Shown here: piece after piece, positions 19,216 through 29,244 of the stretch | How the letters are laid out: each line of letters starts with the position of its first letter | Position numbering within the stretch: the stretch's first letter is position 1 | NCBI GenBank assembly: GCA_014379625.1 | Contig: JACMLJ010000045.1 | Span: 124,001-188,000 of the forward strand | Direction: 5' to 3' | DNA: 64,000 nt | Source: Ferruginibacter sp. | GTDB lineage: Bacteria > Bacteroidota > Bacteroidia > Chitinophagales > Chitinophagaceae | Program-made: the position numbers and the translations under genes | The notes under the pieces: generated by a model | Seen by the model: the letters and a program-made list of their open reading frames with translations, nothing else | What the model was told of the DNA's origin: nothing | Database searches by the model: none

Positions 19216-21120
19216 CTACAAAAAAAGAAACCCTTTGGCTTTAATTGTTTTGCCCTCATAAATAGTCGCTGTATCCGCAAAATTTACCACTGCCCTTTTG
19301 CCGGAAGAAAATGTTGTTTCCTGCACTTTATGATCGGCCGTAACAAACCGGTGTGAAACCATTTCATCATAGCCTATTTTCTGCAACCAGGGACAAACGT
19401 TCTTATAGCTTTCAATAAAAGTATTTTTGTATGCCTCCCATCGATCCCGGTCCAAATTCCAAAGTGGGGCATTGCCATATAAAATATTGAACAGGTCTTT
19501 CTTCCACCATATTTCCGGTGTATGGTGGTTGGCATCTTCCCAGCGCCATGAACTTACCACGGCATCATGATATACCAGGTCGTACAGTGGCGCCCTGGTA
19601 AATTCATTGATAGAATATTTTAAATATTTATCAGGAGCTACCCTGGTACCCAGCATCTGCGATGGACGGGGATTGCTTTTCCAGTCTCCGTTCCAGTAAA
19701 TGGTTCCTTTTTTTGTAACGTCTGATCCAAACCACGTTCTTTGTAATGTCATCATGCCATGATTGTAAACGCTGTTTGAACCGAGGTAATCAGCCCCCCA
19801 CTCGCCACCCATGTACTGGTGGTACTTTTCGCTAATCATTTTGTAATTTTTAATTACTGCTTCGGCAAATTGCTGGCGGGTAAGCGGGTTCTTTTCGGAA
19901 TAACATTCAAATAAACCGTTTGCCTGGTATACATCTAAAAAATAAGATTCATGTGAATATTCTTTCAGCTCTCTTTCAATTCTTTTAAACATTTCAGGAC
20001 GAATGGCAACAGGATTGCTGGTATGGCCAAATTGGTTAGACGTTGTTTTTCCATCTTTTTTCTTGATGGCCAGTTCATAAAATAAACCGGGATAGCTGGT
20101 GAGGGAAAAACGCATGGGGCCTTTGTCATCAGTTGTACGCATGATGGTATCCTGCAATTTCAGATCGGTAAACAGTTCGTACACACCGGCTGCATAGCCC
20201 AGTTCTTTTAACCTGTCATCGTAACCTGTTTCGGGGTATGGCACATGATTGGCATCCCAAAGAAAGAATGCTTTTTCAATTCCGGATTGTTTTAACTCTT
20301 TGGCAAAACTCACTTCTCGGGCATTGTCCCACACATAAATATGCACCGCCCCGATCATTTTCGCAAGGGCGGGTGTTTTGATTTCATTTTCCCGGAGTGT
20401 AATGACGTTATTTTTTTTCCAGATATATTCCCTGTATTTTTTGCACTGCGCCACATAGCCGCCCTTATCAAAAAAGTGATAGGTTAGTTTCCGGGTATAT
20501 CCAAATTGTTCTTTAGAAGATAACCATACCGGTGAAAAAGTTACCAGCCCCCCTTCTCTTTTTGTTCTTAATGCCGCATCAAAGGGGGTTTCCAGTATAG
20601 CCATATAGCCGGTTTCAAATTTATCATCAGTGATGCCCATCCACGCCATAGAAGTACCGCCACCGCAATAAAATGTCCTTCCGTTACCCAGCGGGTATTC
20701 GGTATCATCCGCAGGGAGCAGGAAACCGCCGCCATCTGTATCCAGCAGGTAATGATTTTTACCGGGTGTTATAAAGGCGCCCGGGAAAGCCAGTTCCGTT
20801 ACGGGCATTCCTGCATCGGCTTTTATACTGATTTCCAGTGCGGAAGTTGCTGTTAACACAAATGTCACTTCAAAAGAATACGCGCCTGTAATGCCAACAA
20901 CCAGCGAATTGCCTTTCTGCACAGTACTGTTTACTTTAAATTGCTCTTTGTAGGCCGACTGCTGCCAAATTTTATTACAGCGTTTATCGGTTACTGCTAG
21001 TAACCCTGTTTGGTCATCAAACCGAACTTCGAGGCTGGCATTCGAGATGGTCCATGACTTTGAATATCCAGCGAGAGAAACAAAGGTTAGAAAAATGGAG
21101 GCAATCAGTATTTTTTTCAT
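19216..21120 (-). CDS. Exported TIM-barrel glycosidase-like protein, family uncertain
   Basis: This 634-residue protein has a signal peptide at 1-20. Residues 22-230 form a beta-sandwich typical of large glycosidases (SWTISNASLEVRFDDQTGLLAV). Residues 250-590 read as a barrel: IGAVHIYVWDNARE near 256, KAFFLWDANHVPYPETGYDDR near 283, AAGVYELFTDL, ESYFLDVYQANGLFECYS (D396) and YMGGEWGADYLG (E440, D444). The arrangement recalls the GH101/GH129-like and DUF5696 hydrolases, where an Asp in a hydrophobic strand is the nucleophile, but I cannot assign a family with certainty. It heads the block LamG, lyase-like, pyruvyl-transferase, GH92, GH92, GHL6 on the minus strand, and its leader starts inside the 425-base gap upstream. 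Confidence 0.55.
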   Translation of the reverse strand: MKKILIASIFLTFVSLAGYSKSWTISNASLEVRFDDQTGLLAVTDKRCNKIWQQSAYKEQFKVNSTVQKGNSLVVGITGAYSFEVTFVLTATSALEISIKADAGMPVTELAFPGAFITPGKNHYLLDTDGGGFLLPADDTEYPLGNGRTFYCGGGTSMAWMGITDDKFETGYMAILETPFDAALRTKREGGLVTFSPVWLSSKEQFGYTRKLTYHFFDKGGYVAQCKKYREYIWKKNNVITLRENEIKTPALAKMIGAVHIYVWDNAREVSFAKELKQSGIEKAFFLWDANHVPYPETGYDDRLKELGYAAGVYELFTDLKLQDTIMRTTDDKGPMRFSLTSYPGLFYELAIKKKDGKTTSNQFGHTSNPVAIRPEMFKRIERELKEYSHESYFLDVYQANGLFECYSEKNPLTRQQFAEAVIKNYKMISEKYHQYMGGEWGADYLGSNSVYNHGMMTLQRTWFGSDVTKKGTIYWNGDWKSNPRPSQMLGTRVAPDKYLKYSINEFTRAPLYDLVYHDAVVSSWRWEDANHHTPEIWWKKDLFNILYGNAPLWNLDRDRWEAYKNTFIESYKNVCPWLQKIGYDEMVSHRFVTADHKVQETTFSSGKRAVVNFADTATIYEGKTIKAKGFLFL

Positions 21121-21545
21121 AGGTGGCTTCTATATAGCTTTTTGCATGTTAGATTATATTAATAGTTCGAAGAAATCCTGATTTCATCCTGCTGAAACGG
21201 GGTTTTATTGTTGAGTTGCTTCAATTGGATATGGTGAGCATCAGGAAGCCATCCGTTTTCAATGTTCGCAAGGCGCCCTGTGTTTGAGGAGGTAAGCGCT
21301 CACTTGGCAATAACATTAAAAACAAACCACCACCTGGTTTTCGTCACCTGCTGTTTTAACCATACGCTAATATTTTCAGTAAACCTGTTGTGTAAAGACT
21401 GGCAAAGCTAAGCCATAATTAATGGTTCATCCCCTTAACCGAAAAAGATTCAATCGCCTTCTATAAAATACCTGTCAGTATTATTTTTTAATTTTTTAAT
21501 GATCAATTTCCCCCAAACACAATCCACGGGTTAACGCTGCAATCA
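21121..21545. other. 425-base gap with possible coding remnant at 21159-21407 (minus)
   Basis: No intact gene is present. On the minus strand 21407 to 21159 forms one frame of 83 codons, broken only by a TGA at 21300-21302. The second part reads like a genuine protein C-terminus (WLPDAHHIQLKQL, then TPFQQDEIRISSNY, then TAA). This could be the tail of a lost gene, but it is short enough to be chance. The remainder presumably carries the leader of the hydrolase gene ending at 19216; no promoter match was found. Confidence 0.35.
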
Positions 21546-23450
21546 TCATTTAACAAATGTTGTACTGCTTGTTTTACCATTATTGCTGTAAGCGACAACA
21601 TAAATACCCGGAGCCAACTGTGATGCATCAACACCTGTTTGAACCGCATTTTTTAATACCCGGTACCGGGCTACTGTTTTGCCACTGGTTGACACTATTT
21701 TTATCACTGCACCTTTCCCGGCTTCATTGTGGTCAATGGTAATATTACTGATAACGGGATTGGGGAATACCTGTAACGCAATGGCTGTTGTGCCACCTGA
21801 TTTTAAAGCAACTATATTACTGTATTTAAATCTTTCATCTTTATCAACCAACTTCAATCGATAGTAGTTAATGCCATTTGCCGGCTCTCCATCTTCAAAC
21901 TGGTAGGTACAGGATTCACTACCGTTTTTGGCGGCTACGGTTCCGATGGTGGTGAAACTGATCCCGTTATTGCTTCTTTCAATAAGAAATTCGCGGGCGT
22001 TTACTGCTGAACTTGTTGTCCATCGCAAAGCCGATTTATCATTTATTACAGCGCCTGTAAATGAACTGAGGCTAACAGGAAGTATTATTACATTTGTGCC
22101 CGGCGCAAAAGCAACTCCACGGAATGCGTAATTGGCGCCAGCGGTTGCAAGGGTAATAGTGGGAGAAAGCGCGACAGTCATTATTCCTGTTCGGCCGCTT
22201 CCATCTGTAACGGCAATTAATTTATTGTTAGTGCTGGTGCCTCCACCGGTTACCGCATAAATTACAGGCTGACCCGAATTATTCAAAGACCCGGTTAACT
22301 GGGCAACAGCCCCGATATTACCATTAGGATTAAAGCAGTTATTAAGCGGGGTTGCGGATGGAAGGTGCTGGCTGTTAACGGGCACCCAATTTGCGCCGTC
22401 AAAATAATATTTTTCGATACCTGTGGTAGAATTGGAAATATATAACACATCAAAGCCGGTACCGTTCCAGCCAATTGTTCCGTCTACATCAAAAAAAACG
22501 AAACCCTGGGCGCTAAGGCTTGCCGACAGGGGCAATACAGCCGTGGTACCATTGGATGTATTTGAAACAGTGGGCAATGCGATATTGGAATACGTTAATG
22601 CAGCGGCAGAAAATCCGCTTAAAGTAAACAATTGGTTATTAATAATACTTAGGCTCCGGGGTGTAAGACTGCTTACCTGTGTAGGGATGGTTGTTTGTCC
22701 GCCTACTACATACAAGACCCTGTTAATCGTGGTCCAGTAAGCCGACCCATTTACACTTACCGCTGATTTGGCGGTACCTGAACTGAGGGTCGGAAAACTG
22801 GTATTATAAGTTACAGTCCCCCCCGCATTTATACTTCCTATTACTTTATTGGCGCTTAATCCCTGCCAATAAGCTAAACGGCTAATAGTACCGGCAGTAG
22901 CGCCCGAGCCCCCGCCGCCTGTAATGGTAATGGTTGGGGTGGCAGTATAGCCCGATCCCGAAATGGAAATATAAATATTGGTTACCGCGCCGGCAGTTAT
23001 TTGTGTACCGGCAGTGGCCTGAATGCCGCCGGCTATATTTGGTGCTGAAACTGTTGCGACAGGTGATGTAGTGTAACCAGATCCCCCTGTGCCAACTGTA
23101 ATATTTGATAAGGCTGTACTTGTAGCAAGTTCACCCGGTGAGGCGTCATAACCCGCCAAACACAAATAGCTGGCATCCGTTGAAAGACTTAACTGCCCCT
23201 CGGTACTGGTCGTGCCCGAACAGGTTATCCTGCTACCCGTAGTTGTGCTGCCGATTGCCAATGTCTTAACAGGTGTTAACTGGTCTGCCACCGTTGAGGA
23301 AAACTCAAGTAAATTTAAAACAGCAGTATTGGCCGATAATGCCGTAGCGCCATCGCCTACACGGGTTACTACCACATTACCGGGTATAAAATTTTGAGCC
23401 TGCACTACTATTGTAACAAGTGCAAAAACTGAAAGTAAAATTGGTTTCAT
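21546..23450 (-). CDS. T9SS-secreted protein with propeller-like repeats
   Basis: This 634-residue protein has a signal peptide (MKPILLSVFALVTIVVQAQ). It starts FIPGNVVVTRVGDGATALSANTAV, a form common in large Bacteroidota secreted proteins. The middle is low in charge and rich in Gly, Ser and Thr, with two copies of a GSGYTTSP/GSGYTATP block near 123 and 167, then repeated strands suggestive of a propeller. From about 455 it has ILPVSLSSFTGAVINDKSALRW, an Fn3-like spacer seen before sorting domains, and then a T9SS C-terminal domain (ALQVFPNPVISNITI, ending TTFVK). The T9SS tail implies secretion across the outer membrane and surface attachment. No enzymatic motif is visible. A role as a surface adhesin or binding protein is possible but unsupported. 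Confidence 0.75.
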   Translation of the reverse strand: MKPILLSVFALVTIVVQAQNFIPGNVVVTRVGDGATALSANTAVLNLLEFSSTVADQLTPVKTLAIGSTTTGSRITCSGTTSTEGQLSLSTDASYLCLAGYDASPGELATSTALSNITVGTGGSGYTTSPVATVSAPNIAGGIQATAGTQITAGAVTNIYISISGSGYTATPTITITGGGGSGATAGTISRLAYWQGLSANKVIGSINAGGTVTYNTSFPTLSSGTAKSAVSVNGSAYWTTINRVLYVVGGQTTIPTQVSSLTPRSLSIINNQLFTLSGFSAAALTYSNIALPTVSNTSNGTTAVLPLSASLSAQGFVFFDVDGTIGWNGTGFDVLYISNSTTGIEKYYFDGANWVPVNSQHLPSATPLNNCFNPNGNIGAVAQLTGSLNNSGQPVIYAVTGGGTSTNNKLIAVTDGSGRTGIMTVALSPTITLATAGANYAFRGVAFAPGTNVIILPVSLSSFTGAVINDKSALRWTTSSAVNAREFLIERSNNGISFTTIGTVAAKNGSESCTYQFEDGEPANGINYYRLKLVDKDERFKYSNIVALKSGGTTAIALQVFPNPVISNITIDHNEAGKGAVIKIVSTSGKTVARYRVLKNAVQTGVDASQLAPGIYVVAYSNNGKTSSTTFVK

Positions 23451-23698
23451 ATTGTAAGGTTTGCCTAATAAAAATACAGGTTGTTATTATTCTATAACTG
23501 ATAATACTTCTTTAACCGGCGGGCCCCAAACGGGTCAGCCTATTTCTTTTTAATAACCCGTTGCACCGCATCGATGTTATCTACCGAATCAGTCAACCAA
23601 ATGCCTGAGTCATGCTTCCGGCCAAACGGTAATGATTTAGTTCCGGCCAAAAAATATACATATCTCCAGTTGTTTAAAAACAGGAAAAAATACCAAAG

Positions 23699-26659
23699 CT
23701 ATTTGAGGAAAGAACCCGTGGTGGTTATTCCGTCATTTTTATATACAATAATATATAAGCCGCGCCCCAGTTCCGCAACATCTAAACTTCTTTGTGTTGA
23801 TCCTGCAGCGATTTTGTATTCCCCAATCTTTTTGCCATCCGCCAGGAAAATGCTTACCGAAGTATTGGCAGTGGCGGTTGGATAGGAAATGGAGATATTG
23901 TCTATAACCGGGTTCGGAAATATTTTTATTGTATTTTCAGCACGTTTATCCATCTTTATCAACACTATTTTACTGTATTTGAAAGAGCCGTCTTTGTCAA
24001 CAGATTTTAACCGGTAAAACATTGTTCCGTTCAGGATATTGTTATCCGTAAAATGATAACTGCTGCCATTTAAAATATTATTCGCGGCAACGATACCAAT
24101 CGGAGCATACTCCCTTCCATCAAAGCTTTTTTCCACTTCAAATCTGGCGGCATTTATTTCTGAAGCTGTTATCCAATTCAGTACAGCTTTGCCGCCCTGG
24201 AGGGTGCCGGTAAATGACAACAATGAAACAGGCAACACGATCGGAGCTTCTTCTATTATACTGACATCGTCCAGGTAAACCGTTTTAAGATTGCCTCCCA
24301 GGTTAAATCTGAAAGCGACAGACCCGGTATAGCTGCTGGTAAACGCATAGGTTCCATAGGTTGTTTGGGTAGTGGTTAAAGCTATGCCACCTTTTGAAAA
24401 AATGCTACTGAAAGGAGAGGCATTCATTAATACATTGATACCTATAGTTCGGATAGAATCCGCACTTGCCTTGAAGGAAATTAAATAGTTACGGTCTTTT
24501 ACCACAAATACATTGGTGCCAAACTGCACATGGTCAGAACTGTTGGAAGTTCCCAGACTAGTGATGATAACTTTCCCTACATTGGTGGTTGAGCCTGTAA
24601 TTCCAATCGATTCGGCTGTAGCAGCACCACCATTTTTATTGGCAAAGCTCCAACCTGTTGTATTTAAATCAAAAGTTGGGTTCGTGATCATATTTGTGCC
24701 GGGAGGGGGAAGGACAGGCGTAACTGTCAGGAGCTGTGATACGCTCTTGGCCAGGTTAGTATTGGCATCGCCTGCCTGGTTGGCTGTAATTGTAGCGGTG
24801 CCTGCACCTACAAGGTGTATCTTGCCTGCAACAATGGTTGCCACAGTTGTTCTTGAACTGGTGTAGGTAATTGGTAAACCGGCGCTTGAAGTTGCACCCG
24901 GATCAAAGTCCGCACTGCCCGTAACCTTTATGGGAAGTTCATAAAAAGTAATTGTTTGCAATACCTTGGTTCCATCGTAACCATAACCTGTAATTGCAAA
25001 ATTATAAGGATTTTCATCCCCATCGCTGTTGGTAATACGTATCGTGTCGGTATATACACCCGTGGCGGCAGTAGTTAATGTAACCTGGAATGTAGCTGAA
25101 CCATTGGCCGCAACAGTAGCCGGGGCGTCGGTTGTAATTGAATACGCCGGGCCCGCAACAGACACTTTGGGCGTGCCGGTTAAGTTAAGTGCCAGGTCGC
25201 CTATATTTTCGATAGTAAATGTGACGGTCTTGGGTGTAGTGGAAGCCACATCACCAAAATCAAAGCTACCGGTATTGTCAATAATTTCCGTTGAACCCTG
25301 CCTGACGATCATTTCGGTGCGGGGAACCACAGTCGGAAATTCGTAAGCACCCATATCGGTAGAGAAACCTACCGGCCGGGACACTCCCACTATATCTTTT
25401 TGAGCGAACTGACCTGGGATATTGCTGCCGTTATTTAATGCAGGGTTGGTATTTTTTAAACGAAAATCTGCGGTAGCATCTGTTGCACGGTTTTCAAACT
25501 GTGGTGCCGTGGTAACGGTGATATCATGGGGGCCTTTTTTATATGCCGGTCCATTATAATATAAATTGTAGTCGTAGATAGTATTGGCGTCATTGCCATT
25601 GCAATTACCGCCGGTACGCGCATACATGATATTATTGTATATTTTAACATCCGAGCATTGGTTGGCATCTATTTCGGGGTAACCTACCACAGTGCCGTTG
25701 TTGTAGGCTGTGTTATTAATAATGTCTACATGGGCAGCTTTATAAGCATGTACACCGCCGCCGCCATTGTTATAGCTTACATTGTTTTCTACCAGGTAAC
25801 GTCCAATATACGGGGCAACGGTGGTGCCGTTGCCAATATTCACATCCAGGATAATTCCGTTCCCATCACTTAATGCGTTGATCCTTTCCCAGGGGATGAG
25901 GGTTTTGTTATTATGTACTATGTTATTGCGAATAAACATTTTGTAGGATGTTATCGTATCGATACTTTTTGGGTCAAGTATACTCATTCCGCTTCCGGCA
26001 TACATCGAGTACCAGCAATTATTGTAGACAAGGTTGTTTTCAATGGTGATATAATCGCAATTTGAACCGCCAATTCCTCCACCGGTATCATGGATTTTGC
26101 AATTTCGTATTATAACGTGGTGAGGGTTTTCCGAACCACTTATATCAATAGACCCACAATTAAATGAGGAAATTTTGGGCCAATCTTTAATACCGTTCTC
26201 GTAATCCTGCCAGGTTTGGTAAGCATCCGCATAGTTTAAACTGGCATTGGCGCCCTCTATTTCAATGCCGTCAATAACAATATAAGAAGCCTTAATAGCG
26301 ATTGCTCTCCAAACCTGGTAAGTCAGGCCGCTCAAATGAAGCATTTTTGGCGTATGTCCCGGAAATGGCTTATAGGTAATATAATTTCCCGCAGTGCCGG
26401 AACGGGTTATAGTTACTATGCTTTGGTTACTATTATTGGTTGCGATGTAAGTACCGTTCATGATAAATACAGTATCGCCGGGGTTGGTTAAATTGGATGC
26501 TGCCTGTATGCTTAGTTTTGCCGCACCCGCCGAAAGGCCGTTATTGGAATTGTTCCCGTTTACGGCATCTACATAATAGTTGGTTGCCAATACAGGGGAA
26601 ATAAAAATGATGGTCAAAACTGCAAGCACAGTTAAATTCTGGAGTAATTTTCTTTTCAT
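23699..26659 (-). CDS. T9SS-secreted parallel beta-helix protein, pectate-lyase-like
   Basis: This 986-residue protein has a signal peptide (1-25). It begins NYYVDAVNGNNSNNGLSAG and PGDTVFIMNGTYIA, the classic opening of right-handed beta-helix proteins such as PL9 pectate lyases and chondroitinase-B-like enzymes. Helix rungs with N-rich turns follow to about 400 (ENNLVYNNCWYSMY, VENNVSYNNGGGGVHAY, DIINNTAYNNG, VKIYNNIMYA). Next come a choice-of-anchor D / ASPM-like domain (FDFGDVASTTPKTVTFTIEN), a short Ig-like segment, a jellyroll carbohydrate-binding module (FDLNTTGWSFANKNGG), an Fn3-like spacer and the T9SS domain (TIKIFPNPVIDNISI, ending TTGSFLK). A secreted polysaccharide lyase or hydrolase is likely; the catalytic set was not identified. 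It follows the SusD fragment on the same strand. Confidence 0.75.
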   Translation of the reverse strand: MKRKLLQNLTVLAVLTIIFISPVLATNYYVDAVNGNNSNNGLSAGAAKLSIQAASNLTNPGDTVFIMNGTYIATNNSNQSIVTITRSGTAGNYITYKPFPGHTPKMLHLSGLTYQVWRAIAIKASYIVIDGIEIEGANASLNYADAYQTWQDYENGIKDWPKISSFNCGSIDISGSENPHHVIIRNCKIHDTGGGIGGSNCDYITIENNLVYNNCWYSMYAGSGMSILDPKSIDTITSYKMFIRNNIVHNNKTLIPWERINALSDGNGIILDVNIGNGTTVAPYIGRYLVENNVSYNNGGGGVHAYKAAHVDIINNTAYNNGTVVGYPEIDANQCSDVKIYNNIMYARTGGNCNGNDANTIYDYNLYYNGPAYKKGPHDITVTTAPQFENRATDATADFRLKNTNPALNNGSNIPGQFAQKDIVGVSRPVGFSTDMGAYEFPTVVPRTEMIVRQGSTEIIDNTGSFDFGDVASTTPKTVTFTIENIGDLALNLTGTPKVSVAGPAYSITTDAPATVAANGSATFQVTLTTAATGVYTDTIRITNSDGDENPYNFAITGYGYDGTKVLQTITFYELPIKVTGSADFDPGATSSAGLPITYTSSRTTVATIVAGKIHLVGAGTATITANQAGDANTNLAKSVSQLLTVTPVLPPPGTNMITNPTFDLNTTGWSFANKNGGAATAESIGITGSTTNVGKVIITSLGTSNSSDHVQFGTNVFVVKDRNYLISFKASADSIRTIGINVLMNASPFSSIFSKGGIALTTTQTTYGTYAFTSSYTGSVAFRFNLGGNLKTVYLDDVSIIEEAPIVLPVSLLSFTGTLQGGKAVLNWITASEINAARFEVEKSFDGREYAPIGIVAANNILNGSSYHFTDNNILNGTMFYRLKSVDKDGSFKYSKIVLIKMDKRAENTIKIFPNPVIDNISISYPTATANTSVSIFLADGKKIGEYKIAAGSTQRSLDVAELGRGLYIIVYKNDGITTTGSFLK

Positions 26660-26923
26660 GTTCGTGACTTATTAAATTAGATGTATAATGGTTTAATATT
26701 AAGCTTAAAATGAGGATTCAATTGATGACCCGATAGTCATGGTTTGTTTGAGTGCATCCGCTAACGCTATATACTGCTAGTTTGCCATTCTTAAAACCAC
26801 CTGTTAAAATGTATAGCGGCCCTTCCTAAACCGATGACTCCGACCAAATGTTACAAGAAAATAAAGAGCTAAGTTTTGGGCCTGTTTTGCTATGATAAAG
26901 GGCGTAAATAAATTATAAATTTA

Positions 26924-27388
26924 TTACACCAGACCGGGTTTAGGTGTACTATTAACCGACCCGCCATCCTTGCTGCCAAAATAAACCTGAACAGGCTTTG
27001 TAACAGCGCTAAGGGTTGAAAGACGGCCCATATTGGTTACAATATTTAATGCTAAGCGGGAGGTACGGCCAGGGCATGGGTTTTCGGGGTTACCATCTGA
27101 AGTTGGGGCTGTAATGAGTTTTCCGGTAGATAATACCTCATAAGCATCTGACATATCCCTGTATGAGGTAATACCAATTTGCCCCTTATTGAAACCAATC
27201 GGGTAATTGGCGACTTCAGAAGGATTGGAAGCAGCCCCGCCACCGGTAAATATTATTTTGGCATTATCAAATGCCCTCAATAACGTGGAACAATGGGTAT
27301 ATAAGGCATATTCCTTTTGGGGTAAATCAACTACAGTTTTAGCGGCGTCTGCGGCATCCTTCCACCGGGATAAATGAATGTTGTTCAT
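26924..27388 (-). pseudogene. SusD/RagB fragment (central part only)
   Basis: The 154 codons correspond to the middle of a SusD/RagB starch-binding lipoprotein, whose usual length is 450-620 residues. Recognisable pieces are WKDAADAAKTVVDL with ALY (tetratricopeptide helix), NKGQIGITSYRDMSDAYEV and TGKLI, and GNPENPCPGRTSRLALNIVTN, a degraded form of the usual NPYANRDPRF..TI block. The N-terminal lipoprotein signal, first helices and C-terminal region are absent. The frame opens without a signal peptide and ends at an early stop. No SusC gene precedes it. I read it as a decayed PUL component rather than a functional protein. Confidence 0.75.
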
Positions 27389-28063
27389 AATAGCATTTCG
27401 TTTTAATTCATTATTATTGAATAATTAATCAATATTATTTAAAGGTAATGATTTAATAAATTGAACCCCGAATAATCCCTGACTATTTTTTTAAAACATT
27501 TCAGGCGATACCCATCATCGTAATAAATCCTTTGCCGTGCAGGAATTTCTTTAGAAGCTCAACGGAATTGCCCGTAGCCGAGGATGCATGCACATTTTAT
27601 TCTCATTTTGGTAAGCATCCCGGCTAATTAGCAACACAATGGATGGCTTTATTTTTTTCAAAATAAATTAACCGAGCGTACCGATAAATTGTGCTGGTTG
27701 CTGTAAAACATTGATTAAATGAATGACGAAGACTTAAGGGGTTACCCTAACCTTTATTAAAAAAAATAAAAAAGATTTAGTGGAAATAGTATAGGTCTGC
27801 CTGCCATCAGGCGGTTGGTGAAACCTAACCGTTGCGACCAAAATTCTCAATGGCCGCTCAAATTTTCCATGTTAAAATCCGAGACAAAAGAGATATTGAA
27901 AAGGAAATGATTTAAATAAATTACAAAACAACTTAGTATCAATATTTGCCAGTAAAAAATAGCTGGCTTTGCAAAGGCTTTTCCATTAAGGGTTCCAGCC
28001 CCTGAATCCTGAGCTTGTCGAAGGGGGAGAAGGATTGTGGTGTACAGTACTATTCATTTAAGC
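27389..28063. other. 675-base gap where a SusC gene would be expected
   Basis: No gene is supported here. In the usual Bacteroidota order sigma, FecR, SusC, SusD, a SusC of about 3 kb would lie between FecR and the SusD fragment, but only this AT-rich gap remains. A 31-codon open stretch on the minus strand (27501-27596) looks protein-like (SVELLKKFLHGKGF) but is too short to call. The gap also holds the 17-base element described at 28008-28024. Confidence 0.6.
28008..28024. repeat. CCTGAGCTTGTCGAAGG interspersed-repeat motif
   Basis: This 17-base string, known to me as a very common interspersed repeat core in many bacterial genomes (its complement is CCTTCGACAAGCTCAGG), occurs once, just downstream of FecR. 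No partner copy was found nearby, so it may be an isolated or decayed unit. Confidence 0.45.
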
Positions 28064-29119
28064 CTAATTACACCCTTTTCCTTTTAAGTTTATAGTGGTG
28101 CCTCTCACCTCATAGGAAGATAAAGGGAAAGACTGGCAGATGATTTCTAACTTTTTATATAAGCCCTGTTTTGTTATATCCCCGGTAAAATGACAGTTCA
28201 CCATATTTTTACTTTCGGTTATAATTTCTATACCGTATGCTTTTTTTAACGATCCTAATACTTTACTCAACGGCACATCATCAAATATAAAATTTACCGT
28301 GTCCGTTTTAATATATTCATTCATCAACTGTGGTTCTTCAACAAGTGAGGTTATGAACTGGCTATTGCTGGCATCATAAGTTACCATTTGATTGGAGGTA
28401 AGGATAACAGTGCCGGGGTGAAAATTATTGCCCGCACTTTTTATTCTTGTATCCTGCTTGTAAACTGAAACCTTTCCGCTAACTACGGCGATTTCAAATT
28501 TGTTGGCAGACTTGTCCCGGTGAATACGAAAACTGGTTCCTAGTACTTCTGTAACCAATCCCTCAGTATGTACCATGAAGTGTTGGGCGGGATTGCGAAA
28601 GACCTTAAAAAACGCATTTCCGGTTAAGTATACCTCCCTGGAATTACTTGTAAAAGTTCGGGGATAATATAAGGTAGCTTTGGGCTGCAACCCTACCGTT
28701 GAACCATCTGCTAAAGTAATTTCCTGTTCAGTTGCACCCTGGTTGGTAAGCGAAATATAAGCAGGGGGAATTGATGTGTTGCCTGCAGCGAAATCATTTG
28801 AAGTATTTGTTTTGGTAAAATAATACCATCCGGCCGACACAAATAATAAAACCGAAGCGGCAATAGCCAGACTGTAAATAATCCTAAGGTTGACGAAAGG
28901 TTTAGATGATTTAATAGAAGGTACCTGCTCTATAGCAATACCGCCGGAAAGGTTTGACCATATTTTAGCCTGTATCAGATCTTTTTCATCCTCAGATATT
29001 TCAAGTTTACTCCGGTCAATCAGGTGTTGATACCATTTAAGCACTTTCGCTTCTTCCTGCGGGGAACATTCGCCCAAAAGATATTTTTGAAGTAACCTGT
29101 CAAAATTGTGTTGGCTCAT
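28064..29119 (-). CDS. FecR-family anti-sigma factor with DUF4974
   Basis: The ATG at 29117-29119 gives 351 residues starting MSQHNFDRLLQKYLLGECSP, the usual short cytoplasmic sigma-binding N-terminus. An upstream in-frame start would add 18 residues that do not fit the family. A single membrane segment lies at about 78-98 (IIYSLAIAASVLLFVSAGWYYF). The periplasmic FecR domain follows (EITLADGSTVGLQPKATLYYP, VYLTGNAFFKVFRNPAQHF, VLGTSFRIHRD) and then a DUF4974 domain (INFIF-type DDVPLSKVLGSLKKAYGI). Such proteins sense the plug state of a SusC-type transporter and hold an ECF sigma factor. The partner sigma is at 32087-32647, unusually separated from this gene by a GH92 gene. The expected SusC is missing. 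Confidence 0.9.
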   Translation of the reverse strand: MSQHNFDRLLQKYLLGECSPQEEAKVLKWYQHLIDRSKLEISEDEKDLIQAKIWSNLSGGIAIEQVPSIKSSKPFVNLRIIYSLAIAASVLLFVSAGWYYFTKTNTSNDFAAGNTSIPPAYISLTNQGATEQEITLADGSTVGLQPKATLYYPRTFTSNSREVYLTGNAFFKVFRNPAQHFMVHTEGLVTEVLGTSFRIHRDKSANKFEIAVVSGKVSVYKQDTRIKSAGNNFHPGTVILTSNQMVTYDASNSQFITSLVEEPQLMNEYIKTDTVNFIFDDVPLSKVLGSLKKAYGIEIITESKNMVNCHFTGDITKQGLYKKLEIICQSFPLSSYEVRGTTINLKGKGCN

Positions 29120-29244
29120 GTAAATTAGATTATTATAATCAATGACGGTAGAGGTATAGCAATCCCTAAACAATACTAAAATACTTCAAGTTTACACAAA
29201 AAAATTTAGAAAACTTTTTAAATATTGTTTATGTAGTGCAGTTA

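Noticed and set aside
24513-24866. Plus-strand open frame of 117 codons
   Set aside because: It lies opposite the beta-helix T9SS gene, has valine-rich low-complexity translation and no family resemblance; a shadow frame.
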